A DNA stretch of 64,000 nt from Leucobacter tenebrionis (GCF_019884725.1 NZ_CP082322.1:124001-188000), one strand, 5' to 3'; numbered from the stretch's first letter, positions 49,502 through 59,969 are shown. The notes: generated from the letters alone by a model not told the origin. Translations and numbers: made by a program.

Positions 49502-51592
49502 TTACAGGTGCCCTGCCGCGTCCATGCTGCGCAGCTCCCGCTTGAGCTCGGAGACCTCGTCGCGCAGCCGCGCCGCGAGCTCGAACTTCAGTTCCTCGGC
49601 TGCCGCGAGCATCTGCTCGGTGAGATCCGAGATGAGCTCTTCGAGCTTTGCCCCGCCCTCCGCGCCGATCGCGCCGGCACGGGCCGCGGCCTTGCCCTTG
49701 GCTCGCTGCGGCGACCCGCCCTTGCGCTGCGCATGAGCCCCGGTACGCGAGAGCACGTCCTCGGTGTCTGCCGCCTCGCGCGCGAGCATCTCGGTGATAT
49801 CGCCGATCTTCTTGCGCAGCGGCTGCGGGTCGATGCCGTGCTCGGCGTTGTAGGCCATCTGGATCTCGCGACGTCGATTCGTCTCGTCGATCGCCTCGCG
49901 CATCGACCGGGTGATGGTGTCCGCGTACATGTGCACCTGGCCGGAGACGTTTCGGGCGGCGCGACCGATCGTCTGGATCAGCGACGTCGAGGAGCGCAGG
50001 AAGCCCTCCTTATCGGCATCGAGGATCGCCACGAGCGACACCTCAGGGAGGTCGAGCCCCTCGCGCAAGAGGTTGATACCCACGAGCACGTCGTACATGC
50101 CGGCGCGCAGCTCGGTGAGCAGCTCGACGCGGCGCAGCGTATCGACGTCGGAGTGCAGGTAGCGAACCCGGATGCCGGCCTCCTCCATGAAGGTGGTGAG
50201 CTGCTCTGCCATCTTCTTGGTGAGCGTGGTGACCAGCACGCGCTCGTCGCGCTCGGCACGTACGCGAACCTCCTCGAGGAGGTCGTCGATCTGGCCCTCG
50301 GAGGGCTTCACGACGATCTCGGGGTCCACGAGCCCCGTCGGGCGGATGATCTGCTCGACGACGCCGTCGGCCCGCTCGAGCTCGTAGCTGCCGGGCGTGG
50401 CCGAGAGGTAGACCGTCTGCCCCACCCGCTCCTTGAACTCGCTGAACTTGAGCGGCCGGTTGTCGAGCGCGCTGGGGAGACGGAAGCCGTGGTCGACCAG
50501 CGTGCGCTTGCGAGAGGCGTCGCCCTCGTACATGGCCCCGATCTGCGGCACGGTGACGTGGGATTCGTCGATCACCACCAGGAAGTCGTCGGGGAAGTAG
50601 TCGAGCAAGCAGTGGGGGGCCTCCCCCGGCTGCCTGCCGTCGATGTGACGCGAGTAGTTCTCGATGCCCGAGCAGAACCCGATCTGCTCCATCATCTCGA
50701 GGTCGAAGGTGGTGCGCATGCGGAGCCGCTGCTCCTCGACGAGCTTGTTCTGCTGCTTGAGCTCTTTCGTGCGCGCCTCGAGTTCTTCGGAGATCGTGCC
50801 CATCGCGCGGTTCATGACGTTGCGGCTCGCGACGTAGTGCGACCCGGGGAACACCGACACCGACTCCACCTGCTTGATCACGTCGCCGGTCACCGGGTGC
50901 AGATAGTAGAGAGCCTCGATCTCGTCGCCGAAGAACTCGATGCGGATCGCGAGCTCCTCGTACATCGGGATGATCTCGACGGTGTCGCCGCGCACGCGGA
51001 AGTTACCGCGCACGAACTCGATGTCGTTGCGCTGGTACTGCATGTCGACGAAGCGGCGCAGCAGCACATCGCGATCCAGCCGGTCCCCCACCACGAGCGG
51101 CACCATCGCCTCGTAGTACTCCTCGGGTTTGCCGAGGCCGTAGATGCACGAGACGGTGGAGACGACCACGACATCACGCCTCGAGAGCAGCGCGTTGGTG
51201 GTCGAGTGGCGCAGGCGCTCGACCTCGGCGTTGACCGATGAATCCTTCTCGATGAAGGTGTCGGTCTGAGGGACGTAGGCCTCGGGCTGGTAGTAGTCGT
51301 AGTAGCTGACGAAGTACTCGATCGAGTTGTTCGGCATCAGCTCGCGGAACTCCGTCGCGAGCTGGGCCGCGAGCGTCTTGTTGTGGGCGAGGATCAGGGT
51401 CGGTCGCTGCACCTGTTCGATGAGCCACGCGGTGGTCGCTGACTTGCCCGTGCCGGTCGCGCCGAGCAGCACGATGTCGGTCTCACCAGCGTTGATTCTC
51501 CTCGCGAGCTCCTCGATCGCCTGCGGCTGATCGCCGCTCGGCTCGTATTCGCTGATGACCTCGAACGGTCGAACGCTGCGTGTGGTTTCCAT
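49502..51592 (-). CDS. uvrB: Excinuclease ABC subunit B
   Basis: A 696-residue helicase-like repair protein: [19 protein letters not shown] (motif I), [12 protein letters not shown] (beta-hairpin), VIDESHVT (motif II), [37 protein letters not shown] (motif VI) and a C-terminal UVR motif ([18 protein letters not shown]). It loads damage from UvrA and recruits UvrC. ATG at 51592 has no clear Shine-Dalgarno; GTG or TTG codons just upstream are alternatives. The frame stays open through the repeats upstream. Confidence 0.95.
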   Translation of the reverse strand: METTRSVRPFEVISEYEPSGDQPQAIEELARRINAGETDIVLLGATGTGKSATTAWLIEQVQRPTLILAHNKTLAAQLATEFRELMPNNSIEYFVSYYDYYQPEAYVPQTDTFIEKDSSVNAEVERLRHSTTNALLSRRDVVVVSTVSCIYGLGKPEEYYEAMVPLVVGDRLDRDVLLRRFVDMQYQRNDIEFVRGNFRVRGDTVEIIPMYEELAIRIEFFGDEIEALYYLHPVTGDVIKQVESVSVFPGSHYVASRNVMNRAMGTISEELEARTKELKQQNKLVEEQRLRMRTTFDLEMMEQIGFCSGIENYSRHIDGRQPGEAPHCLLDYFPDDFLVVIDESHVTVPQIGAMYEGDASRKRTLVDHGFRLPSALDNRPLKFSEFKERVGQTVYLSATPGSYELERADGVVEQIIRPTGLVDPEIVVKPSEGQIDDLLEEVRVRAERDERVLVTTLTKKMAEQLTTFMEEAGIRVRYLHSDVDTLRRVELLTELRAGMYDVLVGINLLREGLDLPEVSLVAILDADKEGFLRSSTSLIQTIGRAARNVSGQVHMYADTITRSMREAIDETNRRREIQMAYNAEHGIDPQPLRKKIGDITEMLAREAADTEDVLSRTGAHAQRKGGSPQRAKGKAAARAGAIGAEGGAKLEELISDLTEQMLAAAEELKFELAARLRDEVSELKRELRSMDAAGHL

Positions 51593-51653
51593 GTTGTCGA
51601 GCGTACTCCGCACCCCCGACAAATGGGTCGGAGCGGATCGCGTCGCCGGGCTC

Positions 51654-51770
51654 CCCCGGTTCTCGGCGGCCCTCTGCCCGGCTCTCGGCGATCCCCGGTT
51701 CTCGGCGGCCCTCTGCCCGGCTCTCGGCGATCCCCGGCTCTCGGCGGCCCTCTGCCCGGCTCTCGACGGC
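51654..51770. repeat. 39-bp tandem repeat x3 upstream of uvrB
   Basis: Units start at 51654, 51693 and 51732. The first two are identical and the third differs by a few bases. They contain GGCGGCCCTCTGCCCGGCTC. 39 bp is 13 codons, and the uvrB frame is open across them. Confidence 0.9.
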
Positions 51771-51789
51771 CCCTCGGCTACCGCCGCCC

Positions 51790-53382
51790 TCAGCTCTCGC
51801 TCGTCACCTCGGCCAGCACCCGGGGCCAGCGCCGATCCAGTGCACGACCTCCGAGAACCGTGCCGCCCCAGACGGCCGCGCAGCCGAGCACGAGCCCGCA
51901 GGCCAGGCTGATCCATCCGAGCGCAGGATTCCAGAGCGCGGCGATCGCGAAGCCCAGGGCCGGCGCACCCACCAGGAGGGTGATCGGCGCGATGAGGATC
52001 ATGGCGAGGAGCGTCTGCACCCCGCCCGACGAGCCCCGCCCGAAGGGATTCGTACCGGGCGCGGGGGCGCGTCCTGGGAGGTACACCCCGATCAGCGTCC
52101 CTGCTCCCGCAGCGGCGAGCGACAGTCCGAACGCCGCCCCGAGACTCGCCGGAAGCAGTTCCAACGATCCGGTCACCAGGCAGGCGAGCACGCAGAGCAG
52201 AGCGGTGACGGGAACCGCGATGATCCCGATCCCGAGCAGCCTGCCGGCGCGGTCGGCGATCCCGCTCACTCCGGAGATGACGTGCAGTGCGAGGGCGTCG
52301 TGATCGTATGCGAGATCCATCTGCACGATGGTCGACACCATGAGCGCATTGATCGCGGGGAGCAGGATCACTGCGCGGCCGATCGCACCGCCCTCGCCCT
52401 GGAAGCCGTTCATCGCGAACGCGCCGAACATGATGGCCGGGAACGCGATCAGCATGATCGTGTTCACGAGGTGCCGAGGGTCCCTGCGGCGGTACCGGAG
52501 GGAGCGCGCGGCGACGGCGCCGATCGGCGATGCCGGGAGCAGGCGGTCGAGGAGACCGCCCGAGCGCACCCTCCCGCCTCCGCTCTCCGCGATCGGGGCG
52601 ATCAGACGCGTCCGCAGCAGTCGTTCGGCGGCGAGCCAGAGCGCCGCGATCGTCGCGAGCACGATCAGGAGCCGGAGTGCGGCGGCGGCCCATCGCCCCT
52701 CGGCCAGTGCGGCGGGAACCCCGAACGCGGCCCCGATCGGGGTCCAGCCCAGCGCGTCTCCGACGGCGCTGAAACCCGCCCCGGGGTCGGACATGCCCAT
52801 GATCGCCGAGGTTAGAAGGTTGAGGAGCACGCCCGAGCAGGCGACCAGGAGGACACCGAGGGTGACGACCAGATCGCGGGTACCGCGGCGAGCGAGCCAC
52901 TTCCCGAGCACTCCGCTCACCACCCGCGCCCCCAGCACGCAGATGATCAGCGCCGCGGGAACGAGCACGATCGCCGCCACCGTCGCCGCAACGCTGACCG
53001 ACCATCCGACGAGCATCAGCAGCAGCGCGAGCGTCGTCCCGATGCCGCCGATGGTCGTCGCGCTCGCCGCAACGAGACCGGGCAGCAGCTTGCGGGCGGG
53101 CACGGGGAGCAGGGCGAAGCGCTCGGGGGCGAGCGAGTCGTCGGCGCTGACGATCACCGCCCCGGCCCACCACCCCGCGGTGATGATCGATCCCGCGATC
53201 ACCAGTGAGACCACCGCGGCATCGGGAGCGGCGACCCGCACCCCCACGAGCAGGAGGGTGAGCGTGCCGAGCAATCCGAGCGCCGTCAGGGTGCTCACCA
53301 CCAGCGCGACGATGTACCACGGGTTCCTGCCGAGCTGGTGGGCGAGCTGGCGCCAGCGCAGGCCTATGAGGAGCGCAACCAT
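51790..53382 (-). CDS. ABC transporter permease (exporter type)
   Basis: A 530-residue polytopic membrane protein with roughly 12-14 hydrophobic segments (for example [20 protein letters not shown] and [20 protein letters not shown]). It lacks a solute-binding motif and resembles ABC-2 type exporter permeases of actinobacteria. It overlaps the upstream ATPase gene by 19 bp, which shows the two are coupled. The substrate is unknown. Confidence 0.8.
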   Translation of the reverse strand: MVALLIGLRWRQLAHQLGRNPWYIVALVVSTLTALGLLGTLTLLLVGVRVAAPDAAVVSLVIAGSIITAGWWAGAVIVSADDSLAPERFALLPVPARKLLPGLVAASATTIGGIGTTLALLLMLVGWSVSVAATVAAIVLVPAALIICVLGARVVSGVLGKWLARRGTRDLVVTLGVLLVACSGVLLNLLTSAIMGMSDPGAGFSAVGDALGWTPIGAAFGVPAALAEGRWAAAALRLLIVLATIAALWLAAERLLRTRLIAPIAESGGGRVRSGGLLDRLLPASPIGAVAARSLRYRRRDPRHLVNTIMLIAFPAIMFGAFAMNGFQGEGGAIGRAVILLPAINALMVSTIVQMDLAYDHDALALHVISGVSGIADRAGRLLGIGIIAVPVTALLCVLACLVTGSLELLPASLGAAFGLSLAAAGAGTLIGVYLPGRAPAPGTNPFGRGSSGGVQTLLAMILIAPITLLVGAPALGFAIAALWNPALGWISLACGLVLGCAAVWGGTVLGGRALDRRWPRVLAEVTSES

Positions 53383-54140
53383 GCCAGCGTCTCCTCTCCG
53401 AGATCATGCGCGCCGACGAGCCCGAGGAACCGCTGCTGCAGACTCTCGCCGCCGCGCACCTCATCGAGCGAACCGTGAGCGAGCAGCCGTCCCTCGGCGA
53501 GAATCGCGACACGGTCGCAGAGCGACTCCACGAGCTCCATCACGTGGCTCGAGAGCACCACCGTGCCGCCGCCCGTCACGAACGCACGCAGGATCTGCCT
53601 GATGGTCTCACCCGACACCGGGTCGACCGCCTCGAGGGGCTCGTCGAGGATCAGCAGCCGAGGTGCGTGGATGAGCGCGCAGGCCAGGCCGATCTTCTTC
53701 TTCATGCCCGCGGAATAGTCGACCACGAGCGTGCCGCCGGCCTCGGCGAGGCCGAGCGCATCGAGGAGCTCGGCGGTGCGGCTCGCCACCTCCGCCTCGC
53801 CCATGCCGCGCAGCAGTCCGTTGTAGCGCAGCAGTTCGGCGCCCGTCAGCCGGTCGAACATGCGCACACCGTCGGGCAGCACGCCCATCCTCGCCTTCGC
53901 CGCGGGTGGATCCTGCCACACGTCCGTGCCGAGCACCCGGGCTGTGCCCGCATCGGGCTGCAGCAGACCGGTGGTCATCGCCAGCGCCGTCGTCTTGCCA
54001 GCGCCGTTGGGTCCGAGCAGGCCGAGCATGGATCCGGCGGGCACATCCAGCGACAGGTCGTCGACCGCGATCTTCTGGCCGAATCTCTTGTGCAGATTGC
54101 GGATCGCGAGAACGGGTGGCGGAGCTTCGGAAGTCGGCAT
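53364..54140 (-). CDS. ABC transporter ATP-binding protein (exporter)
   Basis: A 258-residue ATPase: Walker [17 protein letters not shown], signature [12 protein letters not shown], Walker [19 protein letters not shown] and H-loop LSSHVMEL. The YSxGM signature is typical of ABC-2 exporters. It drives the overlapping permease. It is divergent from a MarR gene with an operator-like palindrome between them, so MarR control is likely. Confidence 0.9.
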   Translation of the reverse strand: MPTSEAPPPVLAIRNLHKRFGQKIAVDDLSLDVPAGSMLGLLGPNGAGKTTALAMTTGLLQPDAGTARVLGTDVWQDPPAAKARMGVLPDGVRMFDRLTGAELLRYNGLLRGMGEAEVASRTAELLDALGLAEAGGTLVVDYSAGMKKKIGLACALIHAPRLLILDEPLEAVDPVSGETIRQILRAFVTGGGTVVLSSHVMELVESLCDRVAILAEGRLLAHGSLDEVRGGESLQQRFLGLVGAHDLGEETLAWLRSS

Positions 54141-54236
54141 GACTCCATCTCATCATCATCTGTCGCGCGCGGGGTTCTCCTCTGGCGGAGTTTCGGTGAG
54201 TGCTCGGCGAAATCGCGCGGGCCGAGACCGTAAGTA

Positions 54237-54267
54237 GTTACACCATGTAAATAAGTGATAGTGTAAC
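54237..54267. promoter_or_regulatory. MarR-type operator palindrome
   Basis: GTTACAC (54237-54243) and GTGTAAC (54261-54267) are perfect inverted arms in the AT-rich gap between the divergent ABC and MarR genes. The right arm ends 3 bp before the MarR ATG. A -10-like GATAGT (54257-54262) overlaps it, so binding would block the MarR promoter. Confidence 0.6.
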
Positions 54268-54270
54268 GAT

Positions 54271-54750
54271 ATGCAGCCCACCATCCTCGACCGCCTGCTG
54301 GCTATCAGTTCCCTGTTCCAGCGGGACATGCATCGCGCCTTCTCGGGCACTTCCCTCACCGAGTCTCGCGTGCACGCCCTCTGGGTGCTGCACCACGCGG
54401 GCGCTTCGACGCAGCAGACGCTCGCGCAGGCACTGGGCACGACGCCGCGCAGCGTTTCGGCGCTGGTCGACGGTCTGCAGACGGCGGGTTACGTCGAACG
54501 CAGGCCCCACCCGGACGATCGCCGCGCCGTGCTGGTCACGCTGACCCCGTCGGCGGAACAGATGATGGCTCGAATGCAGGAGGATCACCGGAGGCTGGCG
54601 GAAGACCTGCTCGCTGCGGTGGAGGATGTCGATCGCCCTGCCTTCGCGCGGGGCGTGGGCGCGGTGTTCTGGCGGTTGAGCGAGCTGGTGCGCGACGAAT
54701 CAGTGCACTACGCGGGCGTTGAAGGAGAGCAGCGGGAGGGGCGACCGTGA
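54271..54750 (+). CDS. MarR-family transcriptional regulator
   Basis: A 159-residue winged-helix regulator: LTESRVHALWVLHHAGASTQ, recognition helix TPRSVSALVDGLQTAGYVERR and wing HPDDRRAVLVTLT. It probably represses its own gene and perhaps the divergent ABC exporter. There is no Shine-Dalgarno, and a -10-like element sits at about the right place for a leaderless mRNA. Confidence 0.9.
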   Translation: MQPTILDRLLAISSLFQRDMHRAFSGTSLTESRVHALWVLHHAGASTQQTLAQALGTTPRSVSALVDGLQTAGYVERRPHPDDRRAVLVTLTPSAEQMMARMQEDHRRLAEDLLAAVEDVDRPAFARGVGAVFWRLSELVRDESVHYAGVEGEQREGRP

Positions 54751-55550
54751 GCACCCCGGCGGGCGGGTCGGATGCTGCGCGTGCCTCCGGTGGGTCGGGT
54801 GGCTCGCGTGTCTCGGGCATCTCGGGCACCTCGGATGCTTCAAGCGCGGGCGACTCCCCAGCCGGGGCCCGCCGGCCGCCCGGCATCATCCGCCGCGTGC
54901 TGCGCATGGAGTTGCGCATCTACGAGAGCCTGTGGCGGTTCATCATCCGCCGGCCGAGCATCGCCGCCGGGGCGACCGGGTTCCGCTACCACGGGCCGGT
55001 GCTCACGGTGCTCATCATCTTCATCGTGCTGTCGGCCGTGGAGATACCGATCATCGATCTGATCGTGCATCGCTGGACCCCGGTGCGGATCGCTTTTCTC
55101 GCCGTCGGGATCTGGGGGCTGACCTGGATGCTCGGCCTGCTCTGCGCCTACCTCACGCGCCCCCATACGGTCGGCCCCGAGGGGATCCGGGTGCGCGAGG
55201 GGCTCGAACTCGATCTGCTGGTGTCCTGGGACGACTTCGCCTCGCTCCGAGAGCGGCACGTGTCCGAGCAGAGCATCGATCCGGCCGGCACCGACAAGCC
55301 CGGGCGGGTGTTCGAGCACGACGGCGAACGGGTGTGCGCGCTCTGGGTCGGCGGCGAGACGAATCTGGAGATCGAGTTCGAAGGCCCCACCCGTCTGTGC
55401 CTGCCGGGGCGTTCTCCGAAGGGAGGCGAGCACGAGGTGACGGTGCTCCGCTTCTGGGCCGATGATCCGCGCGCGGTGCTCGAGTGCGTGCGGGATCAAC
55501 TGGATGCAGGATCCCCGTCGGCACCGAGCGGCGACCTCGGCGGGAGCTGA
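54747..55550 (+). CDS. Membrane protein of unknown function, MarR operon
   Basis: A 267-residue protein. The first about 45 residues are Gly/Ser-rich (short repeats, likely disordered). Two membrane segments follow (about 85-107 and 114-136: VLTVLIIFIVLSAVEIPIID and IAFLAVGIWGLTWMLGLLCA), then a soluble beta-rich domain with PEGIRVREGLELDLLVSWDDF. I do not recognise the family. GTG overlaps the MarR stop (GTGA), so it is co-expressed with it. Confidence 0.75.
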   Translation: MSTPAGGSDAARASGGSGGSRVSGISGTSDASSAGDSPAGARRPPGIIRRVLRMELRIYESLWRFIIRRPSIAAGATGFRYHGPVLTVLIIFIVLSAVEIPIIDLIVHRWTPVRIAFLAVGIWGLTWMLGLLCAYLTRPHTVGPEGIRVREGLELDLLVSWDDFASLRERHVSEQSIDPAGTDKPGRVFEHDGERVCALWVGGETNLEIEFEGPTRLCLPGRSPKGGEHEVTVLRFWADDPRAVLECVRDQLDAGSPSAPSGDLGGS

Positions 55551-55673
55551 GAGCCGAGAGCAATCCCGGGGCGCGAAAACCATATGAGCGAAGTGCTTGT
55601 CGCGCCGACGTGAACTGGACGCCGTCGGTGCGACGCCCACCCCCCGGCCGTGTTCCATGCTTAACTTTTGAGT

Positions 55674-58022
55674 ATGTACCGTGTGTCGCTGGGGAGACAG
55701 CCGGATGGGGATGAGACGCCCGAAGAGCTGCTGGAGCGCTACGGGATCCCGCTCGATCCAAACGATCGCAAATACCGTTTCCCGTTGTTTCCCATCCCCA
55801 GGACCGGGCTCTCGCTCGTCTCAGTCACGATTCTCGTGGCCATCTTCGCGGCCGCGACGCCATTTCTACTCGCCCTCGGTTGGCAGTGGTGGAGGATCCT
55901 CGCCGTGAGCGCCTGCGTGGTGCTGGGGTTCTGGGGATTCGAATGGGGGTGGGGCATTGTCTTCCTGCGGATCATCAAAGAGAAGATGCACAGTCGCGGC
56001 AAGCACCGGACCATCGGCAGGGTGCTGATGGCCGACTGGGACAACCTGGTCTACCAAGGGAAAGGGTGGAGGGGACTCGTTTACGCCCGCGACGAGTCCC
56101 AGGGAGCGGTGTTCCTGTTCGTTACGACGCAGCAAGACGTCAGCCTGAACACGGGCGAGGACGTCCCGGTGAGCTGGACGGGCAAGAACCCGCAGACCTG
56201 CTACGTCCTCCCCAACCACCTGAGACTCATGCGGGCGAGGGCCCGGGGCGACCTCACACCCGAGCAGCTCCAGCGCATGCCGTGGCTGCCTGCTCCGCCG
56301 GTCGACTTCGATGCAGAGCAGAAACCGGAGCCCGTCCCAGGCTCAGCGTCGGAACCGGAGCCGGGCATGGCGCAGGTGCTGGCGGTAGCTCCCGAGGCGC
56401 TGCCCAAGTCAGAGGCTCACGTGGAGCCGGAGGCGCAGCCCGAACCAGAGGCCCAGGCAGGACCAGAGGTGTCCCCCGAACCTGATCCGCAGTCCGAACC
56501 AGAGCCCGACACGGGGCCCGATCCTGAATCGTCAGCAGTGTCAACAGCAGAGTCGGAGTCGATGACGGCACCCGCCACTGAACCTGAACCTGAACCTGTT
56601 CCCGCCGCTGATCTGCGCGAGCGCGCCCAAGCGGCTTACGACAGCGGGGACCACGATCTTGCGGTCACGCTGATGGAGCAAGGAGCCGCGGCCGGGGACG
56701 TACGACTCATGGTCGCGAGGGGCCGCGTCGCCGAGCGGGACAAGCAGCTCGACACCGCGCTGAGCTGGTACCGCCGCGGGGCGGAGGCCGGCGCATCAGA
56801 TGGGTGGTGGAGTGGGTATCGGCTGCTGCGCAACCGATCCCCGTTCACGCCCCGGCGGGAGGTGCTCGCCCGTGCGTGGTTGGCGCCGCTGATGGAGAAG
56901 GGCGAGCCCGCCGCCTTCCTGTTCCGCGGCCACCTCGAGTGCGAGATCCTGCGTCCGCACGCCGGCGAACCGCTGCTGCGACGGGCCGCCGCATCGGGAA
57001 ACCAGGACGCGATGGCTCTGCTCGCCGATCGGGCCCAGGATCAGGGGAAGACCTGGGAGGCCTACCACTGGGCCGCCCAGGCCGCGGAGGCCGGACATGA
57101 GGAGAGCCGGAAGCGGGTGGATCAGCTCGAACAGATCCCGCGACAGGACGCCGTGGCGAAGTGGACGCTCGACTTCTTCCGCGTCGAGGCAGCCCTATGC
57201 GACGGTGCGCCCGCTCCCGCCCATGTCTCGGCGCTGACAGGTCTGAGCGCGCACGCCCGTGCGCGCATCGCGGCCCGGCCGAACACGTGGGCGGCGAGCC
57301 TCGATCGCGCCCTGTACGCGCTCGCGGCGCTCCCGGACTCCGGCTGGAACACCCGGGTGGCCGAGGAACTGCACGCCGGCCTCGAGGCGCGCAAAGCCCA
57401 GGCGTTGCGTCCGAACGGCACGCTCGACGACATCGAGTCCCTGGAGATCCTGCTGTGCGAGCTCGCGGATGCCCACGAGGAGCACGGCCGCGTCGCCGAG
57501 TGCCTCGCGTGCGGGGAGACGCTCATGGAGCTCGCACCGGCGAAGGGTCGGAATCGGGGTGCGCCGACCGTGCAGCTGCTGCGGGTGTCGCGGATGCGCT
57601 TCGCGCTCGGACGGTTCGACGAGGCGCTCGCGGCCGCGGAGGAAGCGGAAGCCGGAGCCGCAGGAACCACCGCCGAGACGCAGGGGTTCATCGGGAGGTT
57701 CCATCTCGACGAGGCCTACGCGGTCAAGGCCCAGGCGCTGCTCGGGTGCAGGCGCGCGGACGAGGCGCTGGAGCTGATCCAGCGCGCCGTGCCGCTGCGC
57801 CGGAAGGCCGTCGAGCAGACGCGGCCGAACGACCCGGCCCTGCTCGGCCCGATGCTCGTAACTCAGGCGCGCATCCTCGCGGTCCTCGGGGATCTCGACG
57901 CCGCGCGGCGAAGCGCACAGGAGGCGCTCGACGCCATCGAACGGGGCAACACGATCAGGCCCCCGCAAGCGGCCGTCAGCACCGACGAGGCCCGCGAGGT
58001 ACTCGCGAGCCTGGACGGCTGA
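55674..58022 (+). CDS. Two-TM protein with acidic Pro-rich linker and Sel1/TPR-like repeats
   Basis: A 782-residue protein: a short N terminus (ETPEELLERYGIPLD), two membrane helices (about 46-68 and 73-98), a soluble domain to about 200, a Pro/Glu linker (about 205-320, repeats of EPEP type), then helical repeats. Sel1-like units (AYDSGDHDLAVTLMEQGAAAG; AASGNQDAMALLADRAQDQG) lead into TPR-like pairs to the end. Function is unknown; the plan suggests a membrane-anchored protein-binding scaffold. The 5' third has lower GC than its surroundings. There is no Shine-Dalgarno before the ATG; TTG at 55668 is an alternative. Confidence 0.75.
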   Translation: MYRVSLGRQPDGDETPEELLERYGIPLDPNDRKYRFPLFPIPRTGLSLVSVTILVAIFAAATPFLLALGWQWWRILAVSACVVLGFWGFEWGWGIVFLRIIKEKMHSRGKHRTIGRVLMADWDNLVYQGKGWRGLVYARDESQGAVFLFVTTQQDVSLNTGEDVPVSWTGKNPQTCYVLPNHLRLMRARARGDLTPEQLQRMPWLPAPPVDFDAEQKPEPVPGSASEPEPGMAQVLAVAPEALPKSEAHVEPEAQPEPEAQAGPEVSPEPDPQSEPEPDTGPDPESSAVSTAESESMTAPATEPEPEPVPAADLRERAQAAYDSGDHDLAVTLMEQGAAAGDVRLMVARGRVAERDKQLDTALSWYRRGAEAGASDGWWSGYRLLRNRSPFTPRREVLARAWLAPLMEKGEPAAFLFRGHLECEILRPHAGEPLLRRAAASGNQDAMALLADRAQDQGKTWEAYHWAAQAAEAGHEESRKRVDQLEQIPRQDAVAKWTLDFFRVEAALCDGAPAPAHVSALTGLSAHARARIAARPNTWAASLDRALYALAALPDSGWNTRVAEELHAGLEARKAQALRPNGTLDDIESLEILLCELADAHEEHGRVAECLACGETLMELAPAKGRNRGAPTVQLLRVSRMRFALGRFDEALAAAEEAEAGAAGTTAETQGFIGRFHLDEAYAVKAQALLGCRRADEALELIQRAVPLRRKAVEQTRPNDPALLGPMLVTQARILAVLGDLDAARRSAQEALDAIERGNTIRPPQAAVSTDEAREVLASLDG

Positions 58023-58245
58023 TTGAGCAGGGTTCGTCGAACTCCGTCGCTTCCTGGGTGAAGACCGGTGAACTCGCGATCCACACGGAGCCGGGCTCCC
58101 CTGGTGCGCACGATCAGGAACGAGGCGATGAGGTGGTCGAATACTCGCCAAACTCGGATTCTGGATACTGCTGGCAGGCTTGCGGGGAGCGGAATCTCAT
58201 CGCCTCGGCGATCTGCGCCCACGTCAGCCCCTCCCGACGCACCCA
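58023..58245. other. 223-bp gap, no gene seen
   Basis: Convergent gap between the repeat protein and the YcaQ-like gene. GC is slightly below the surroundings. No good terminator hairpin or repeat was found. Confidence 0.5.
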
Positions 58246-59436
58246 TCAGGACGCATCGAAGGCCGAAGGCAAGCTCAGATTTCCGGCGCCGCTGAACCTC
58301 ACCGAATCCAGTCCCTGCCAAGTCGCTGCTTGGGAAAGCAGGCGTTCGGCGACCTCCGCAGTGCGCTGCGGAGCACCTTCTTCGCGCCACGCGGCCTGCA
58401 CGAGAAGCGCCCTGTTTCGACGGTCGGCCTTGAGGTCGATCCGCCCCGCGAGCCGGCCGCCGACCATCAGAGGCAGGCAGTAGTAGCCGAAGCGGCGCTG
58501 CTCCTTCGGGGTGTAGATCTCGATGCGGTAGTGGAAATCGAACATCCGTTCCGCTCGCGGGCGGAACCAGACCACCGGGTCGAACGGTGTGAGCAGCGCG
58601 TCGGGGGCGAGCCGCGCGGGCAGGCGCGCGTCCCGGTGCATCCACGCGGCCTCGGGTTTGCCCGATGAGGAGCTCCAACCCGCGACGCGGATGGGGATCA
58701 GGATCCCCTCCTCCTCCAACGAGCGGATCGCGACACGGGCGTCGGCCGCCTTCAAGCGGTGGTAGTCGGCGATGTCTGCGAGCGTGGCGACGCCGAGCGA
58801 GCGGGCCGCGCGGTCGACGAGGGTGCGCTGCGCCTCGGAGCGGGCGACCGGCACGAGAGCCTCAGCAGGCAGCACCTGCTCTGCGAGCGCGTAGCGGCGC
58901 TGAAAGCCCTCGCGGCCCGCGGTCGCGACCTCGCCCCAGGCGAAGAGCAGCTCGACGGCGCGCTTCGTGTCGCTCCAGTCCCACCACGGGCCGCGACCGC
59001 CCCGGGGCTCCTCCTCGAGCTCGCGCACGAACTGCGGGCCGCTCGAAGCCAGTCGGGCACGGACCCGCTCGACGGTCGCGGCGAGAGCCTCGGCCCGGCC
59101 GTCGCGCCTGTGGCGCTCCCGGTAATCGTCCATGCGCCATCCGAACAGCGCGCGATCGCGCACCGGGATGAACGCCGCCTCATGGGCCCAGTACTCCGTG
59201 AACTCGCCGCTGCGCCACAGGTGACGATCGAGCGCCCCGAGGTCGTAGCCGCCGTGGCGGGAGAACACGGGCAGGTAGTGGCTGCGCGCGAAGACGTTGA
59301 CGGAATCGATCTGCAGCACGTGCAGCGCGTCGAGCGCCGGATCGAACGGACGGCGCTTGCGCAGCCTCGCGCTGCCCGAGAAGCCCTGAGCCGCCAGGGC
59401 GACGCGACGCGCCTCAGCGGCGCTCAGGGACTCCAC
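58246..59436 (-). CDS. YcaQ/AlkZ-like winged-helix DNA glycosylase
   Basis: A 396-residue protein of the HTH_42 (PF06224) family. It starts LSAAEARRVALAAQGFSG, and ALHVLQIDSVNVFARSHYLP holds the QxD catalytic motif seen in E. coli YcaQ. The second half has GYYCLPLMVGGRLAGRIDLKADR. YcaQ excises bulky or cross-linked alkylated bases. It adds to the repair genes of this window. The start ATG follows Gly-Val-rich sequence without a strong Shine-Dalgarno. Confidence 0.85.
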   Translation of the reverse strand: MESLSAAEARRVALAAQGFSGSARLRKRRPFDPALDALHVLQIDSVNVFARSHYLPVFSRHGGYDLGALDRHLWRSGEFTEYWAHEAAFIPVRDRALFGWRMDDYRERHRRDGRAEALAATVERVRARLASSGPQFVRELEEEPRGGRGPWWDWSDTKRAVELLFAWGEVATAGREGFQRRYALAEQVLPAEALVPVARSEAQRTLVDRAARSLGVATLADIADYHRLKAADARVAIRSLEEEGILIPIRVAGWSSSSGKPEAAWMHRDARLPARLAPDALLTPFDPVVWFRPRAERMFDFHYRIEIYTPKEQRRFGYYCLPLMVGGRLAGRIDLKADRRNRALLVQAAWREEGAPQRTAEVAERLLSQAATWQGLDSVRFSGAGNLSLPSAFDAS

Positions 59437-59446
59437 GACGCCCCGG

Positions 59447-59863
59447 TCAGGCGAACCAGAGACCGAGCTCGCGCTCCGCGGACAGCGTGGAATCGCTGCC
59501 GTGCACCAGGTTCTGCTGCACGTTGAGCCCCCAGTCGCGGCCGAGATCGCCCCGGATCGTGCCGGGGGCGGCGGCGGTGGGGTCGGTCGCGCCAGCCAGG
59601 GAGCGGAAGCCCTCGATCACGCGCTCGCCCTGGGCGCGCACGGCGACGACGGGCCCGGAGCTCATGAACTCGATGAGCGGCTCGTAGAAGGGCTTGCCCT
59701 CGTGCTCGGCGTAGTGGGCGGCGAGCAGTTCGCGATCCGCACGCACCATGCGCAGGTCGGCGATGGTGTACCCCTTCGCCTCGATGCGGCGCAGGATCTC
59801 GCCGGTGAGGCCGCGGGCCACGCCGTCGGGCTTCACCAGGATGAGGGTCTCTTCAGCGGACAT
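59447..59863 (-). CDS. ndk: Nucleoside diphosphate kinase
   Basis: A 138-residue enzyme: TLILVKPDGVARGLTGEIL, MSSGPVVAVRAQGE and the active-site NLVHGSDS with the phosphorylated His. It balances NTP pools using ATP. It is the last gene of the ileS-folC-DUF4233-ndk series. Confidence 0.96.
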   Translation of the reverse strand: MSAEETLILVKPDGVARGLTGEILRRIEAKGYTIADLRMVRADRELLAAHYAEHEGKPFYEPLIEFMSSGPVVAVRAQGERVIEGFRSLAGATDPTAAAPGTIRGDLGRDWGLNVQQNLVHGSDSTLSAERELGLWFA

Positions 59864-59969
59864 GCACGCTCCTTCGGTAGCGGGTCGTCGAGGGGGCGTA
59901 TCTCGCCCCCTGAAAAGTCTAGTGCTGCGCCGCGAGCCGGGCGGCGCAGCACGGTGGCGCCGCGACGGA

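Noticed and set aside
51560-51576. TCGAACGGTCGAACG near the uvrB start as an SOS box
   Set aside because: The two halves are direct, not inverted, so they do not match a LexA dimer site, and they lie within the coding region.
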